Shown here one piece after another: positions 25,620 to 34,932 of a stretch of 64,000 nt of DNA. The stretch spans positions 1-64,000 of the forward strand of contig JAAYLH010000105.1 in NCBI GenBank assembly GCA_012521995.1. The letters are read 5' to 3'. The position numbers were made by a program, and so were the translations under genes. Position 1 is the first letter of the stretch. Each line of letters opens with the position of its first letter. The notes under the pieces are model-generated. The model did not search any database. It worked only from the letters and a program-made list of their open reading frames with translations, and had not been told where the DNA came from. Source of the DNA: Bacteroidales bacterium. GTDB lineage: Bacteria; Bacteroidota; Bacteroidia; Bacteroidales; UBA7960.

Positions 25620-25627
25620 CAAAAGTA
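25620..25627 (-). promoter_or_regulatory. -7 element for the GT4 gene
   Basis: Minus strand TACTTTTG, 18 bases before the start codon. A TTG lies only 13 bases upstream, which is too close, so support is partial. Confidence 0.35.
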
Positions 25628-25662
25628 CTATTATTTTTGACAAAATAATTGAATAATCTTAT

Positions 25663-27549
25663 CTAGCACATATGTTTTTTCCACCAGTACTGAAATACGA
25701 GTAATCCCCATATCCTGGACGGGGCTTCCCCGGGGTTTCTTGAGTATAATTGTTGTTTTAAGCGGAATACCTCTGTCGGATTAAAAATGCCCTGATGACG
25801 GATCAGGCCTTCACTCAACAGATCGTCCTCAATCACGCTGCTCAGTTCATTGCGAAACCAGCGCAGCAGCGGCACCTCAAAGCCCTGTTTGTCGCGTTGA
25901 AACAATTCGGGCGGGAGCTCATCCCTGAAGGTCTCACGCAGGATCTTCTTGCGATGGTTCTTATCTATCTTATAGGCATCGGGCAGGGAAATGACATAAT
26001 CAACAAGATCGTGATCCAGGAAAGGCACCCTTACCTCAAGGGAGTTGGCCATCGACATCAAGTCGACCTTGGTAAGCATGTCATAGGGGAGCACGAACCG
26101 AAGATCTGTCCGCAAAACCCCACTGATCCCGCTGCCTGGGTTAATGGCTTCCATCCATTGTTCTCTGCGATTTTCAAGGTTTTTGGCTTGTTCATCCACC
26201 AACAGGAGCTTCCCTGCGTCGCCTGGCAGGGTGAACCCTGCCCATTGCCAGTACCTTTCCTCCGCGTTGAGTTTCATCCCTGTGGCGAAACGGTTGGCTT
26301 GCCTGAATTTATTCATCAGGAAGCTGTTTCTTGACTGGGGAAGCCACCAAAAGAGGGGGTGCGCGTGTTTAAGCACCCTTTCGGGAAAACCGGGGTGAAG
26401 CATTCGCCACTCTGCCCGGTGCTTATTATACCCCGCAAAGAGCTCATCAGCCCCGTCGCCCGATAAGGCTACCGTGACTTTTTTTCGGGTCTCGCGGCTG
26501 AGGATATACACGGCAATGGCCGAAGAGTCGGCAAAGGGCTCGTCGATATAGTTCATTACATCGAATACACATCCCAGCAAATCATCGGTGCTGAGCCTGA
26601 ACTCCGTATGGTTGGTTCCATGCATGCGTGCCACTGCCCGTGCGTAATGGGTCTCATCAAACATGGGCTCGTCGCGGAAACCAATGGAAAAGGTGTTCAG
26701 CCCCTTGACCTCCTGCGCAGCAAGGGCCGTGATGATGCTGCTGTCAATGCCCCCGCTCAGGAATGACCCCAGCGGAACATCCGCCACCAGCCGTTTTCTG
26801 ACTGCCTCCGCAAGCTTTTCACGCAACATCTTCTTCGCCGATTCATACGACAGGGCCTGAACGGCTGCATCACCGGCGGGAAGGCGATAGTATTCCTTTT
26901 CTTCAATCCCTTTCGGGGAAAGTTCCATATAATGCCCGGGCGAGAGTTTGTAAACCCCGCTGAAAATGGTCCAGGGACCGGGGATGTAATTCAGGTGAAG
27001 GTAAGCCGAGAGGGAAGTCTTGTCCATTATTTTTGGGATGCCCAGGCTGAGCATAGCCTTCATCTCCGAGGCGAAGAGAAACTTTTCTTTACCATGATGA
27101 TAATACAGGGGCTTGATGCCATAACGGTCGCGGGCAATCAGCAAACTGTTTTTCTTTTTATCATACAGGGCAAAAGCAAAAAAGCCCTGCAGGTCCTTCA
27201 GCCCTTCCGCTCCTTTTTTAATGATCCAGTGTAGCAAGACCTCAGTGTCGCTTTCCGAGCGGAAAGTGACAGGGTCCTGCCTCAGTTGTTCTTTCAGGCT
27301 CCTGAAGTTATAAATCTCCCCGTTAAACACCAGGGTATAGCGTCCCGAGGGATCATGAAAAGGCTGGCTGGCTGCGGCCGAAGTATCAATAATCGACAGT
27401 CGGGTATGCCCCAGGCATACCGGGCCTTCGGCATAGGTGCCCCGCGTGTCTGGGCCTCTCAGGTGCATCATCAGCAGGGCATCTGCCATACCATTGGGCT
27501 TGGTACGGGCAAAATCACCGAAAAAGTAAACCCCTGCTATTCCACACAT
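25663..27549 (-). CDS. asnB: Asparagine synthase (glutamine-hydrolysing)
   Basis: 628 aa from the ATG before CGIAG: Cys2 is the glutaminase nucleophile, so the track's extra 14 residues cannot be right. The Ntn-hydrolase half has 'MHLRGPDTRGTYAEGPVCLG', 'FNGEIYNFRSLKEQL' and 'SDTEVLLHWI'. The synthetase half has the PP-loop 'PLGSFLSGGIDSSIITALAA' and 'VALSGDGADELFAGYNKH'. In polysaccharide loci such proteins often amidate sugar acids rather than make free asparagine; its position beside the GT4 and export genes makes that possible. Both active sites are intact. Confidence 0.9.
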   Translation of the reverse strand: MCGIAGVYFFGDFARTKPNGMADALLMMHLRGPDTRGTYAEGPVCLGHTRLSIIDTSAAASQPFHDPSGRYTLVFNGEIYNFRSLKEQLRQDPVTFRSESDTEVLLHWIIKKGAEGLKDLQGFFAFALYDKKKNSLLIARDRYGIKPLYYHHGKEKFLFASEMKAMLSLGIPKIMDKTSLSAYLHLNYIPGPWTIFSGVYKLSPGHYMELSPKGIEEKEYYRLPAGDAAVQALSYESAKKMLREKLAEAVRKRLVADVPLGSFLSGGIDSSIITALAAQEVKGLNTFSIGFRDEPMFDETHYARAVARMHGTNHTEFRLSTDDLLGCVFDVMNYIDEPFADSSAIAVYILSRETRKKVTVALSGDGADELFAGYNKHRAEWRMLHPGFPERVLKHAHPLFWWLPQSRNSFLMNKFRQANRFATGMKLNAEERYWQWAGFTLPGDAGKLLLVDEQAKNLENRREQWMEAINPGSGISGVLRTDLRFVLPYDMLTKVDLMSMANSLEVRVPFLDHDLVDYVISLPDAYKIDKNHRKKILRETFRDELPPELFQRDKQGFEVPLLRWFRNELSSVIEDDLLSEGLIRHQGIFNPTEVFRLKQQLYSRNPGEAPSRIWGLLVFQYWWKKHMC

Positions 27550-27569
27550 GATATACGGCTTATAAACAA

Positions 27570-27608
27570 GAAAAGCACGGCAGGTAACCAAGGCCTTGCT
27601 GTGCTTCT
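27570..27608 (-). terminator. Probable terminator of lpdA
   Basis: Stem of 'aagcac' plus 'gca' (one mismatch) against 'tgc' plus 'gtgctt' followed by a T-rich tract on the minus strand, about 45 bases past the lpdA stop. Stem is imperfect. Confidence 0.5.
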
Positions 27609-27651
27609 CTCGGGTTGTTTATTGATATCTTGTCAGCTGTTTTGCCTGGCC

Positions 27652-29043
27652 TTAAATATGAATCACCTCACCATAGGCTGCAGCAGCTGCTTCCATAATG
27701 GCTTCCGACATGGTGGGGTGGGGGTGTACCGCCTTGATGATCTCGTGGGCAGTAGTCTCAAGCTTGCGCGCAACAACGGCCTCAGCAATCATCTCTGTCA
27801 CGTTGGCGCCTATCATGTGCACGCCCAGCAACTCTCCGTACTTGGCGTCGAAGATCACCTTGACGAAACCTTCCTTGCTGCCTGCAGCGCTGGCTTTGCC
27901 TGATGCCGTAAAGGGAAACTTGCCCACCTTAAGCTCATAGCCTGCCTCTTTTGCCGCCGCCTCGGTGTAACCCACCGACGCTACTTCAGGCATACTGTAT
28001 GTACAGCCCGGAATGTTGTTGTAATCCATCGGCTCGGGATGGTGGCCAGCAATCTTCTCCACGCAAATGATCCCCTCTGCCGAGGCTACGTGCGCCAGGG
28101 CTTGCCCCGGCACCACATCGCCAATGGCATAATATCCTTCCACATTGGTGCGGTAATACTCATCCACAAGAATTTTTCCTTTTTCTGTATGAATGCCTGT
28201 CTCTTCCAGCCCAATGTCTTCAATATTGGTGGTCACGCCAACGGCTGAAAGCACTATGTCGGCCTCAATGGTTTCTTCCCCTTTTTTGGTCTTGACTACC
28301 ACCCGGCATTTCTTTCCCGAAGTGTCAACAGATAACACCTCGCTGGAAGTCATCACCTTCATTTTCGATTTCTTGAAGGAGCGCTCCAGTTGTTTCGATA
28401 CCTCTTCATCCTCCAGGGGAACAATGTTGGGCAGGTATTCGACCAGGGTAACCTGGGTGCCGATGGTGTGATAGAAATAGGCAAATTCGGTTCCAATAGC
28501 GCCTGAGCCAACTACCACCATGCTCTCCGGCTGCTTGTCTAGCACCATGGCCTGGCGGTAGCCGATGATCTTCTTACCGTCGATGGGCAGGTTGGGAAGC
28601 TGGCGGCTTCTTGCGCCCGTGGCAATGATGATGTGCTCGGCCTCGTAGGTGGTGGTTTTCCCATCCTCGGCCTTCACCTCCACTTTCTTCCCCGGCATCA
28701 CTTTCCCGAAACCCTGGATCAGGTCAATTTTATTCTTCTTAAACAGGAACTGGACACCCTTGCTCATGCCTTCCGCCACTCCCCGGCTTCTCTTTACCAT
28801 GGCAGGCAGATCAGCTTTGGGCTGACCCTCGATAGCAAGGCCGTAATCTCCGGCATGGTTCAGATAATCAAACACCTGGGCGCTTTTTAGGAGGGCTTTG
28901 GTAGGGATGCAGCCCCAGTTGAGGCATACCCCCCCAAGCTCTGATTTCTCCACTACACCCACTTTCATCCCCAGTTGCGAGGCTCTGATGGCCGCAACAT
29001 ATCCTCCGGGACCACTGCCCAGCACGATCAAATCATAGCTCAT
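27652..29043 (-). CDS. lpdA: Dihydrolipoyl dehydrogenase (E3)
   Basis: 463 aa FAD enzyme. 'DLIVLGSGPGGYVAAIRASQ' binds FAD, 'ELGGVCLNWGCIPTKALL' carries the redox-active CxxxxC disulfide, 'MVVVGSGAIGTEFAYFYHTI' binds NAD, and the C-terminal 'VHPHPTMSEAIMEAA' supplies the catalytic His-Glu dyad. It reoxidises lipoamide in 2-oxoacid dehydrogenase complexes or the glycine cleavage system; no partner subunits are near. It sits 29 bases after the GGGP synthase gene on the same strand. Confidence 0.95.
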   Translation of the reverse strand: MSYDLIVLGSGPGGYVAAIRASQLGMKVGVVEKSELGGVCLNWGCIPTKALLKSAQVFDYLNHAGDYGLAIEGQPKADLPAMVKRSRGVAEGMSKGVQFLFKKNKIDLIQGFGKVMPGKKVEVKAEDGKTTTYEAEHIIIATGARSRQLPNLPIDGKKIIGYRQAMVLDKQPESMVVVGSGAIGTEFAYFYHTIGTQVTLVEYLPNIVPLEDEEVSKQLERSFKKSKMKVMTSSEVLSVDTSGKKCRVVVKTKKGEETIEADIVLSAVGVTTNIEDIGLEETGIHTEKGKILVDEYYRTNVEGYYAIGDVVPGQALAHVASAEGIICVEKIAGHHPEPMDYNNIPGCTYSMPEVASVGYTEAAAKEAGYELKVGKFPFTASGKASAAGSKEGFVKVIFDAKYGELLGVHMIGANVTEMIAEAVVARKLETTAHEIIKAVHPHPTMSEAIMEAAAAAYGEVIHI

Positions 29044-29072
29044 ATCTAAAAAAAGTTTAATTTCAAAAATGC

Positions 29073-29846
29073 TTACACGAATTTAATGTTTTTTTCCCGG
29101 TTTGCGGCATTCAGTTCCTTTTTGGCCTCTGCGATCTTGGGGATCACTTCGGGGTGGGTCTCAGCGGCATTGCCAATGGTCACGACGTCCGCTCCCGAAG
29201 CCCAGGAATCATAAGCGGTCTCTGCCGTGCGGATGCCCCCGCCTACGATCAGGGGAACCCTGATGCTTTCCTTCACAGCCCTGATCATGTCGAGGGGGAC
29301 AGGGTGCATGGCCCCGCTGCCCGCATCCATGAAAATGATCCTCAAGCCCAGCATCGCCCCCGCCAGCGCTGTAGAAACGGCAATATCCGTCTTGTCAAAG
29401 GGAATGGGCATGGTGTTGCTCATGTATTGCACCGAAGTGATCTTCCCGCTCTCGACCAGCATATATCCCGTGGGGATAAGCTCCAGCCCGCTTTGTTGGA
29501 GCATGGAGGCTGCCACCACGTGGTTCCCGATGAGCATATCGGGATTCCTGCCCGAAATGAGCGAAAGCAACAGCAGGGCATCTGCCTGCCCGTCAACCTG
29601 GAATACAGAACCCGGAAATAATACCACGGGAATCCCGCAATGCCGCCTGACCTCTTCAATGCAGAAGGAAAGGTTGTCGCGGGTCAGCAAACTGCCTCCG
29701 ACAAAAATATAATCTACCCCCGTCTTGCAGGCAAGCCTTGCAATTTCTTCCAGGCTCGATTGCGTGCTCTTGTCAGGGTCAACCAGGATGGCTAACTGCT
29801 TCTTCCTGAGCTGGGTCTGTTCTTCAATTTTTTGTATAATAAGCAT
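29073..29846 (-). CDS. Geranylgeranylglyceryl-phosphate synthase family (GGGPS/PcrB)
   Basis: 257 aa TIM barrel. 'KKQLAILVDPDKSTQSSLEE' and 'VDYIFVGGSLLTRDNL' form the G1P-binding start, 'PVVLFPGSVFQVDGQADALL' the second block, 'IPTGYMLVESG' the Tyr-containing helix, and 'VPLIVGGGIRTAETAYDSWA' plus 'ADVVTIGNAAE' the phosphate-binding loops. The family makes an ether bond between sn-glycerol-1-phosphate and a polyprenyl diphosphate, the first committed step of archaeal lipids; group II members are known in Bacteroidota. Start ATG at 29846. No G1P dehydrogenase or downstream ether-lipid gene is in the window. Confidence 0.9.
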   Translation of the reverse strand: MLIIQKIEEQTQLRKKQLAILVDPDKSTQSSLEEIARLACKTGVDYIFVGGSLLTRDNLSFCIEEVRRHCGIPVVLFPGSVFQVDGQADALLLLSLISGRNPDMLIGNHVVAASMLQQSGLELIPTGYMLVESGKITSVQYMSNTMPIPFDKTDIAVSTALAGAMLGLRIIFMDAGSGAMHPVPLDMIRAVKESIRVPLIVGGGIRTAETAYDSWASGADVVTIGNAAETHPEVIPKIAEAKKELNAANREKNIKFV

Positions 29847-29867
29847 AATTCAATGGAAATGGCCGGC

Positions 29868-30506
29868 CTAACGGTCAACCGCATATACAAGAATATAGTC
29901 TTCAAGTGTTTGATAGCAAACTTCGTATACCCTGGGCTCATCCTTTACGATGATCTCTCCCTGTATGCACCCCTGTCCCTGGAATTCAAAGGGCAAAATC
30001 CTGATGTGCTCCCTGAATTGCAGGTCGCGCCTGCCGTGAAGCTTAAATAAAGCCTCTTTGGCCGCCCAAATGGTAAAAAGCCCCTCCATGGCATGGGAAG
30101 AGAAAACGATACGCAACTCGCAATCGTTCAAAAACTTATGAGCCACCTTGAATATCTTCGGGCTCATCTGCTCGATGTCGATTCCTACGTTTTTCCTGGT
30201 GCTGGCAATCAGGGCCGAGAATTTCCCCGAATGGGTCACAGAAATGTGGCGAACCCCGTTGTTCAGGTGTGGCTTCCCATCCTGGTCGTATTCTATCCCG
30301 GTCAGTTCGCCAGGCCTGATCAGGTGGGGCAGAATCAGGCGGTAACTCAGCCAATGCTGCCTGCGGGTGTCCGAACGCAGATATGAATAATACTTCAGTT
30401 CCTGCTCGGAAAGGTTTACGCTCTTCCATAGCTGCTCAACGGTTTCGCTGATCTCCCAAACGCCCAGGGCCGCGTCTTCAAGCTTCTTTTTCAGGAAGAG
30501 ACTCAT
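29868..30506 (-). CDS. 4'-phosphopantetheinyl transferase superfamily (Sfp-like)
   Basis: 212 aa. The two halves of the Sfp fold are visible: 'GVRHISVTHSGKFSALIAS' before 'KNVGIDIEQMSPKIFKVAHK' (the GIDIE Asp and Glu bind Mg), and 'FTIWAAKEALFKLHGRRDLQ' (the WxxKEA(L)xK motif). It loads phosphopantetheine onto carrier proteins. The length suits the long Sfp type rather than AcpS. It lies 21 bases upstream of the GGGP synthase and is probably in the same transcript. The window also encodes AcpH, which removes the same group. Confidence 0.85.
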   Translation of the reverse strand: MSLFLKKKLEDAALGVWEISETVEQLWKSVNLSEQELKYYSYLRSDTRRQHWLSYRLILPHLIRPGELTGIEYDQDGKPHLNNGVRHISVTHSGKFSALIASTRKNVGIDIEQMSPKIFKVAHKFLNDCELRIVFSSHAMEGLFTIWAAKEALFKLHGRRDLQFREHIRILPFEFQGQGCIQGEIIVKDEPRVYEVCYQTLEDYILVYAVDR

Positions 30507-30642
30507 TTGTTTATCGTTAATGATTGCTTTTGTTGCCTAATAAAAAAAGTATCTTGGGAACCATTCTCCGCGGAACCTGGCGGGTCCAGGCATGCGTTCC
30601 TGCCAATACTTCATATTCTGTTTCCCCTTTTAGGGAATGTAT

Positions 30643-30650
30643 TATCTTTG
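30643..30650 (+). promoter_or_regulatory. -7 element for ahcY
   Basis: TATCTTTG, matching TAnnTTTG, 28 bases before the ahcY start codon. No clear TTG 19-21 bases upstream. Confidence 0.45.
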
Positions 30651-30678
30651 CAAAACAAAACTCAAAGGTAAAAAATAA

Positions 30679-32100
<1,422 letters not shown>

Positions 32101-32173
32101 TGGGAAAAACGGTTTTTCCTCCTGTGATCCTCAATCTATAAGGGGAAAAAGGAAACGTTTCCATAATAGGAAC

Positions 32174-32219
32174 TAAAAAACGGATAAGAGTCATAATCAG
32201 GCTCTTATCCGTTTTTATT
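32174..32219. terminator. Terminator after ahcY, symmetric
   Basis: Stem 'aaaaacggataagag' / 'ctcttatccgttttt', perfect over 15 bp with A and T runs on both sides, so it could stop transcription from either direction. It is about 75 bases past the ahcY stop. Confidence 0.9.
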
Positions 32220-32243
32220 TAATAAAAACCCTTAAAAGATCCT

Positions 32244-32295
32244 AAGTTAATACGGAGTTTATACGCTTTAAACCGTATAAACTCCGTATTAACTT
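32244..32295. repeat. 11-bp periodic inverted array, copy 2 (2+2 cores)
   Basis: Perfect 22-bp inverted repeat (arms 32244-32265 and 32274-32295) around 'ctttaaac'. CG dinucleotides fall at 32253, 32264, 32274 (cCGt) and 32285, i.e. spacing 11, 10, 11. The core sequence differs from copies 1 and 3 but the geometry is the same. Confidence 0.8.
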
Positions 32296-32345
32296 TGGCT
32301 TTGGCAGGTAAAACGAAGGGCGTTGGCCCCCTGCGAAACAGAAAA

Positions 32346-32440
32346 AAAACCCCTAAAGGTCCTTGCGAAAAAATGATTTGTGAAGTGCGTATTATGGGAC
32401 GGCTTTATCCCGCGAAAAAAAACGATTAAGGCCCTTTAGG
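32346..32440 (-). other. Long-loop inverted repeat next to the Rieske-like gene
   Basis: Arms 'cctaaaggtcctt' and 'aaggccctttagg' match with one mismatch across about 63 bases, and on the minus strand the distal arm is followed by T8. It may be the terminator of the Rieske-like gene, whose stop is at 32444, but the loop is long for an intrinsic terminator. Confidence 0.4.
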
Positions 32441-32443
32441 AAA

Positions 32444-32869
32444 TTACCAATTGGTCACCTGGAGGTAGGGCTCCTGGTAATGAGTGCGGTATTGTTTGAG
32501 GGGGTATTTTGAGGGGCCTTCAACCACGGAGCCGTCAATCAGGAGGAACTGTGATCCACAGCAATCGCAGGTGGCAATGGGGGGGTCGGTAACCGCTACC
32601 ACTCCGCAGGGATCATAGGGGTGATGGGGGCATGCCTTGTCAAAAGCCATGAACTCATCAAAGCTCCAGCGATAAATGATGATGCCTTTATACCCTCCCG
32701 AGAAATCGGCCCAGCCTCCAATGCCATTCAGCTCAATGTATTGGGTCGATTCGAGGTTGATCGTAAAGCCTACCCAGATATCAGGCACCGGATGATCATC
32801 CTTTCCGCAGGCTAGGGGAAGACTTACCAGGGCAAGAAACAAGAGCAGGTATGACAGCTTACGGGGCAT
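32444..32869 (-). CDS. Rieske-like lipoprotein with altered cluster ligands
   Basis: 141 aa. Lipoprotein signal 'YLLLFLALVSLPLACGKDD'. The rest has the layout of a small Rieske domain: 'DKACPHHPYDPC' where CxH would be, then 'ATCDCCGSQFLLIDGSVVEG' and 'PSKYPLKQYRTHYQ', the typical strand after the second cluster loop. The second motif is CxCCGS, not CxxH, so a standard two-Cys/two-His [2Fe-2S] site cannot form; four or more Cys suggest zinc or a different cluster. Such 'Rieske-like' lipoproteins recur in Bacteroidota and their role is unknown. A TAAATTTG lies upstream (32965-32958). Confidence 0.7.
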   Translation of the reverse strand: MPRKLSYLLLFLALVSLPLACGKDDHPVPDIWVGFTINLESTQYIELNGIGGWADFSGGYKGIIIYRWSFDEFMAFDKACPHHPYDPCGVVAVTDPPIATCDCCGSQFLLIDGSVVEGPSKYPLKQYRTHYQEPYLQVTNW

Positions 32870-32957
32870 CGGTTTTTGTGGGGTTCAGGCGGGTTTTGTC
32901 GCGCTTGCAGTTTGTTAAAAAAACGGAATGGCAGGGGGTTTGTTATTTGTTTCGATA

Positions 32958-32965
32958 CAAATTTA
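32958..32965 (-). promoter_or_regulatory. -7 element for the Rieske-like gene
   Basis: Minus strand TAAATTTG, 88 bases before the start codon; no -33 TTG at the right distance. Confidence 0.35.
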
Positions 32966-32978
32966 CAAATTAATTGGT

Positions 32979-32986
32979 ATTTTTGT
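32979..32986 (+). promoter_or_regulatory. -7 element for the small lipoprotein gene
   Basis: TATTTTTG on the plus strand, 58 bases before the start codon at 33045. No matching -33 was found. Confidence 0.35.
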
Positions 32987-33044
32987 TAAAATAATGGGCT
33001 TGGTGGTCTCGTTAGATAATTGAAAATCAGTTTTTTTAATTATT

Positions 33045-33323
33045 ATGCGTTTTCTCGTTTATCTTTTGATTTTTTTCCTTCCTTTGTTTGGCTGCAGCTC
33101 AAACCGCCAGGTCGTCAAGGCCGAGCGCAAGGCAGAAAGGGCGGAACGGAAGCTTGACAAGGAGGCTCGAAAGGCATACGAGGAAGGGCTTGACAGGCAT
33201 CTGAGCATACAGACGCCCGAGACCCTGGACCGTATGAAAAAGAACCGTAAGAAAAGCAATCGCTGGATCAGGCCCAAGCAAAGGGATCCCTTTTATAAGC
33301 GGTGGTTCAAAAAAAGACGTTAA
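33045..33323 (+). CDS. Small, very basic lipoprotein of unknown function
   Basis: 92 aa. Lipoprotein signal 'LVYLLIFFLPLFGCSSN', then a highly charged helix 'VVKAERKAERAERKLDKEAR' rich in Lys/Arg/Glu, and a basic tail ending 'DPFYKRWFKKRR'. No family is recognised. The basic tail could contact peptidoglycan, LPS phosphate or another acidic partner. It lies 13 bases before the next gene on the same strand, so both are probably co-transcribed. Start at the only ATG before the signal peptide. Confidence 0.7.
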   Translation: MRFLVYLLIFFLPLFGCSSNRQVVKAERKAERAERKLDKEARKAYEEGLDRHLSIQTPETLDRMKKNRKKSNRWIRPKQRDPFYKRWFKKRR

Positions 33324-33336
33324 AAAACAGCAGGCT

Positions 33337-33870
33337 ATGGAAGATTTTGTATACATCATTCTGGTGATCGCGTGGCTGGCATTCAGTTTCATGAAAAGGA
33401 AACCCAAAGGGCAGTCACCTTCGCAACCCAGGCCTGCATCAAGGCCTCAACCTGCAAGCCCTCCGCGTGGGTTCGACCTGGAGGAAGCCCTGAGGGATAT
33501 GTTAGGGGGAAAGCCTTCGCCTGTGCCGGAGCCCGCATCCACCCCTGTCCCTGAAAAGGAAAGCGATGAGGTGGTGTTCGAAAAATCCGAACCCGAATAT
33601 AAATCCATGTCAGAGGAGCTTAGCTCTTACCAGGAGCCCGAGTATCAATCCTTTGGGCCATCGTCAGCGGTTTCTGAAGAATACCGGTTCTCGACGGAGG
33701 TGCGCAACCAAACCCTTGATGACCTTATCAGGGCCAGCAATGCTGAGGATGCCCGCCTGCAGGCCGCCGAGGAAATGCGTGCAGGCTTGGCCGAAGGATC
33801 TGTAGCCGCTGAATTCAACATCAGACAGGCAGTGATCTTTTCAGAAATACTCAATCGAAAGTATTCCTGA
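33337..33870 (+). CDS. Membrane-anchored protein of unknown function
   Basis: 177 aa. One N-terminal membrane segment ('FVYIILVIAWLAFSFM') followed by KRKPKG and a long hydrophilic cytoplasmic part that is Pro/Glu/Ser-rich (about residues 20-120) and probably disordered. The last 50 residues are helical and end 'FNIRQAVIFSEILNRKYS', a short conserved-looking tail seen in other small Bacteroidota membrane proteins. No catalytic motif. Co-directional with the small lipoprotein upstream. Confidence 0.65.
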   Translation: MEDFVYIILVIAWLAFSFMKRKPKGQSPSQPRPASRPQPASPPRGFDLEEALRDMLGGKPSPVPEPASTPVPEKESDEVVFEKSEPEYKSMSEELSSYQEPEYQSFGPSSAVSEEYRFSTEVRNQTLDDLIRASNAEDARLQAAEEMRAGLAEGSVAAEFNIRQAVIFSEILNRKYS

Positions 33871-34313
33871 TTTTTATTTGCAGTATATTGTTTTATTGCT
33901 TAATTTTGCTCTGTATTTAAACAATTTTGTGCCCTGGCCAAGGTCAGGGGTTTTTTCTGTAAAGGCCCCGGTAGCGGGAAAATGCGAAAATGTTGTCAGT
34001 TTTAGTTTCCTTTGGCTGTCAGCAGTTTTTTTTTGCCCGCCCCCCGAGAAGTGTTTTTTGATGAATGAATAGTGTTATGAACCTCTTGCTGAAACACACA
34101 CCTGCATATGCAGCCCTCCCGACAGGGGGCCCTGGTATATTGCATCCCGGCAGCAAGCAGGGCTCAGGTCATCATCAGGATCTTCTGTTTTTTGATCACC
34201 CCAGGGTGTTCCCCATTGTCAGCTCACCGGTCTTCCATTTGAAGTTGAACCCTGAAGGGGGACCGGAAACCAGCCGATAAAGTAAATCACGTTTTCTTTA
34301 GGCCCCCTTTAAT
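33871..34313. other. Gene-free region upstream of greA
   Basis: About 440 bases. Two short ORFs in the track (33878-34072 and 34065-34280) have no signal, family or codon support. The middle (34080-34280) is noticeably GC-richer than its flanks, which would fit a structured RNA, but I could not fold a convincing stem. Confidence 0.35.
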
Positions 34314-34330
34314 CATACACCAGGTGTATG
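34314..34330. promoter_or_regulatory. Perfect 17-bp palindrome upstream of greA
   Basis: 'catacaccaggtgtatg': 8-bp arms around one base, ending 35 bases before the greA ATG. It has the shape of a dimeric-repressor operator. Confidence 0.5.
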
Positions 34331-34365
34331 GAAAAGCATTTTTAATATTTTTAATACGCATTAAA

Positions 34366-34839
34366 ATGAACGAAGTAAAGTATTTCACACAAGAAGGATT
34401 AAACAAGCTCAGAGATGATTTGGAAAAACTGAAGTCGGTAGAACGTCCGGCCATCTCTCAGCAAATTGCAGAAGCACGCGAAAAGGGCGATCTTTCGGAA
34501 AATGCCGAGTATGATGCTGCTAAAAACGCGCAGGGGATGCTCGAACTTCGTATCTCAAAACTCGAGGAGACCCTGAGCAATGCCCGCGTCATTGACGAGA
34601 GCCAGATCGATGAGAACAAGATCTCCATTCTTACTACTGTGAGGATTCGTAACCTGAAGAATAAATCAGAGATGGCATATACCCTGGTTCCCGAAAACGA
34701 GGCCGACCTGAAGAACAGGAAAATCTCGGTGAATTCACCCGTTGCGCGTGGCCTGCTTGGAAAAGCCGTGGGCGAAGTGGTGGACATCGAAGTTCCTGCC
34801 GGCGTCCTCTCCTTTGAAATCATGGAGATTTCAAGGTAA
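34366..34839 (+). CDS. greA: Transcription elongation factor GreA
   Basis: 157 aa. N-terminal coiled coil 'YFTQEGLNKLRDDLEKLK' and 'AEAREKGDLSENAEYDAAKN', whose tip carries the DLSENAEYD acidic residues that stimulate RNA polymerase cleavage; the C-terminal FKBP-like domain holds 'SPVARGLLGKAVGEVVDIEV' and 'PAGVLSFEIMEI'. It rescues backtracked polymerase. The ATG at 34366 starts the family sequence; the track start at 34324 lies inside the palindrome. A strong terminator follows. Confidence 0.95.
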   Translation: MNEVKYFTQEGLNKLRDDLEKLKSVERPAISQQIAEAREKGDLSENAEYDAAKNAQGMLELRISKLEETLSNARVIDESQIDENKISILTTVRIRNLKNKSEMAYTLVPENEADLKNRKISVNSPVARGLLGKAVGEVVDIEVPAGVLSFEIMEISR

Positions 34840-34859
34840 GCTCTGCATGGGCAACCTTT

Positions 34860-34902
34860 ATGCCGGATGGTTTTATCAATTAGCCATCCGGCATTTTTTT
34901 TT
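34860..34902 (+). terminator. Intrinsic terminator of greA
   Basis: Perfect 11-bp stem 'atgccggatgg' / 'ccatccggcat' with a T9 run, 20 bases after the greA stop. Confidence 0.92.
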
Positions 34903-34932
34903 AATTTTGATTACATCCAAAACATTCAGATC

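Noticed and set aside
30507-30678. SAH riboswitch before ahcY
   Set aside because: The only GC-rich structured piece ('cctggcgggtccagg') lies upstream of the likely -7 element and the start is too close to it for a leader RNA.
34065-34280. 71-aa ORF upstream of greA
   Set aside because: Low-complexity reading frame without support; the region may instead be a structured RNA, also unproven.
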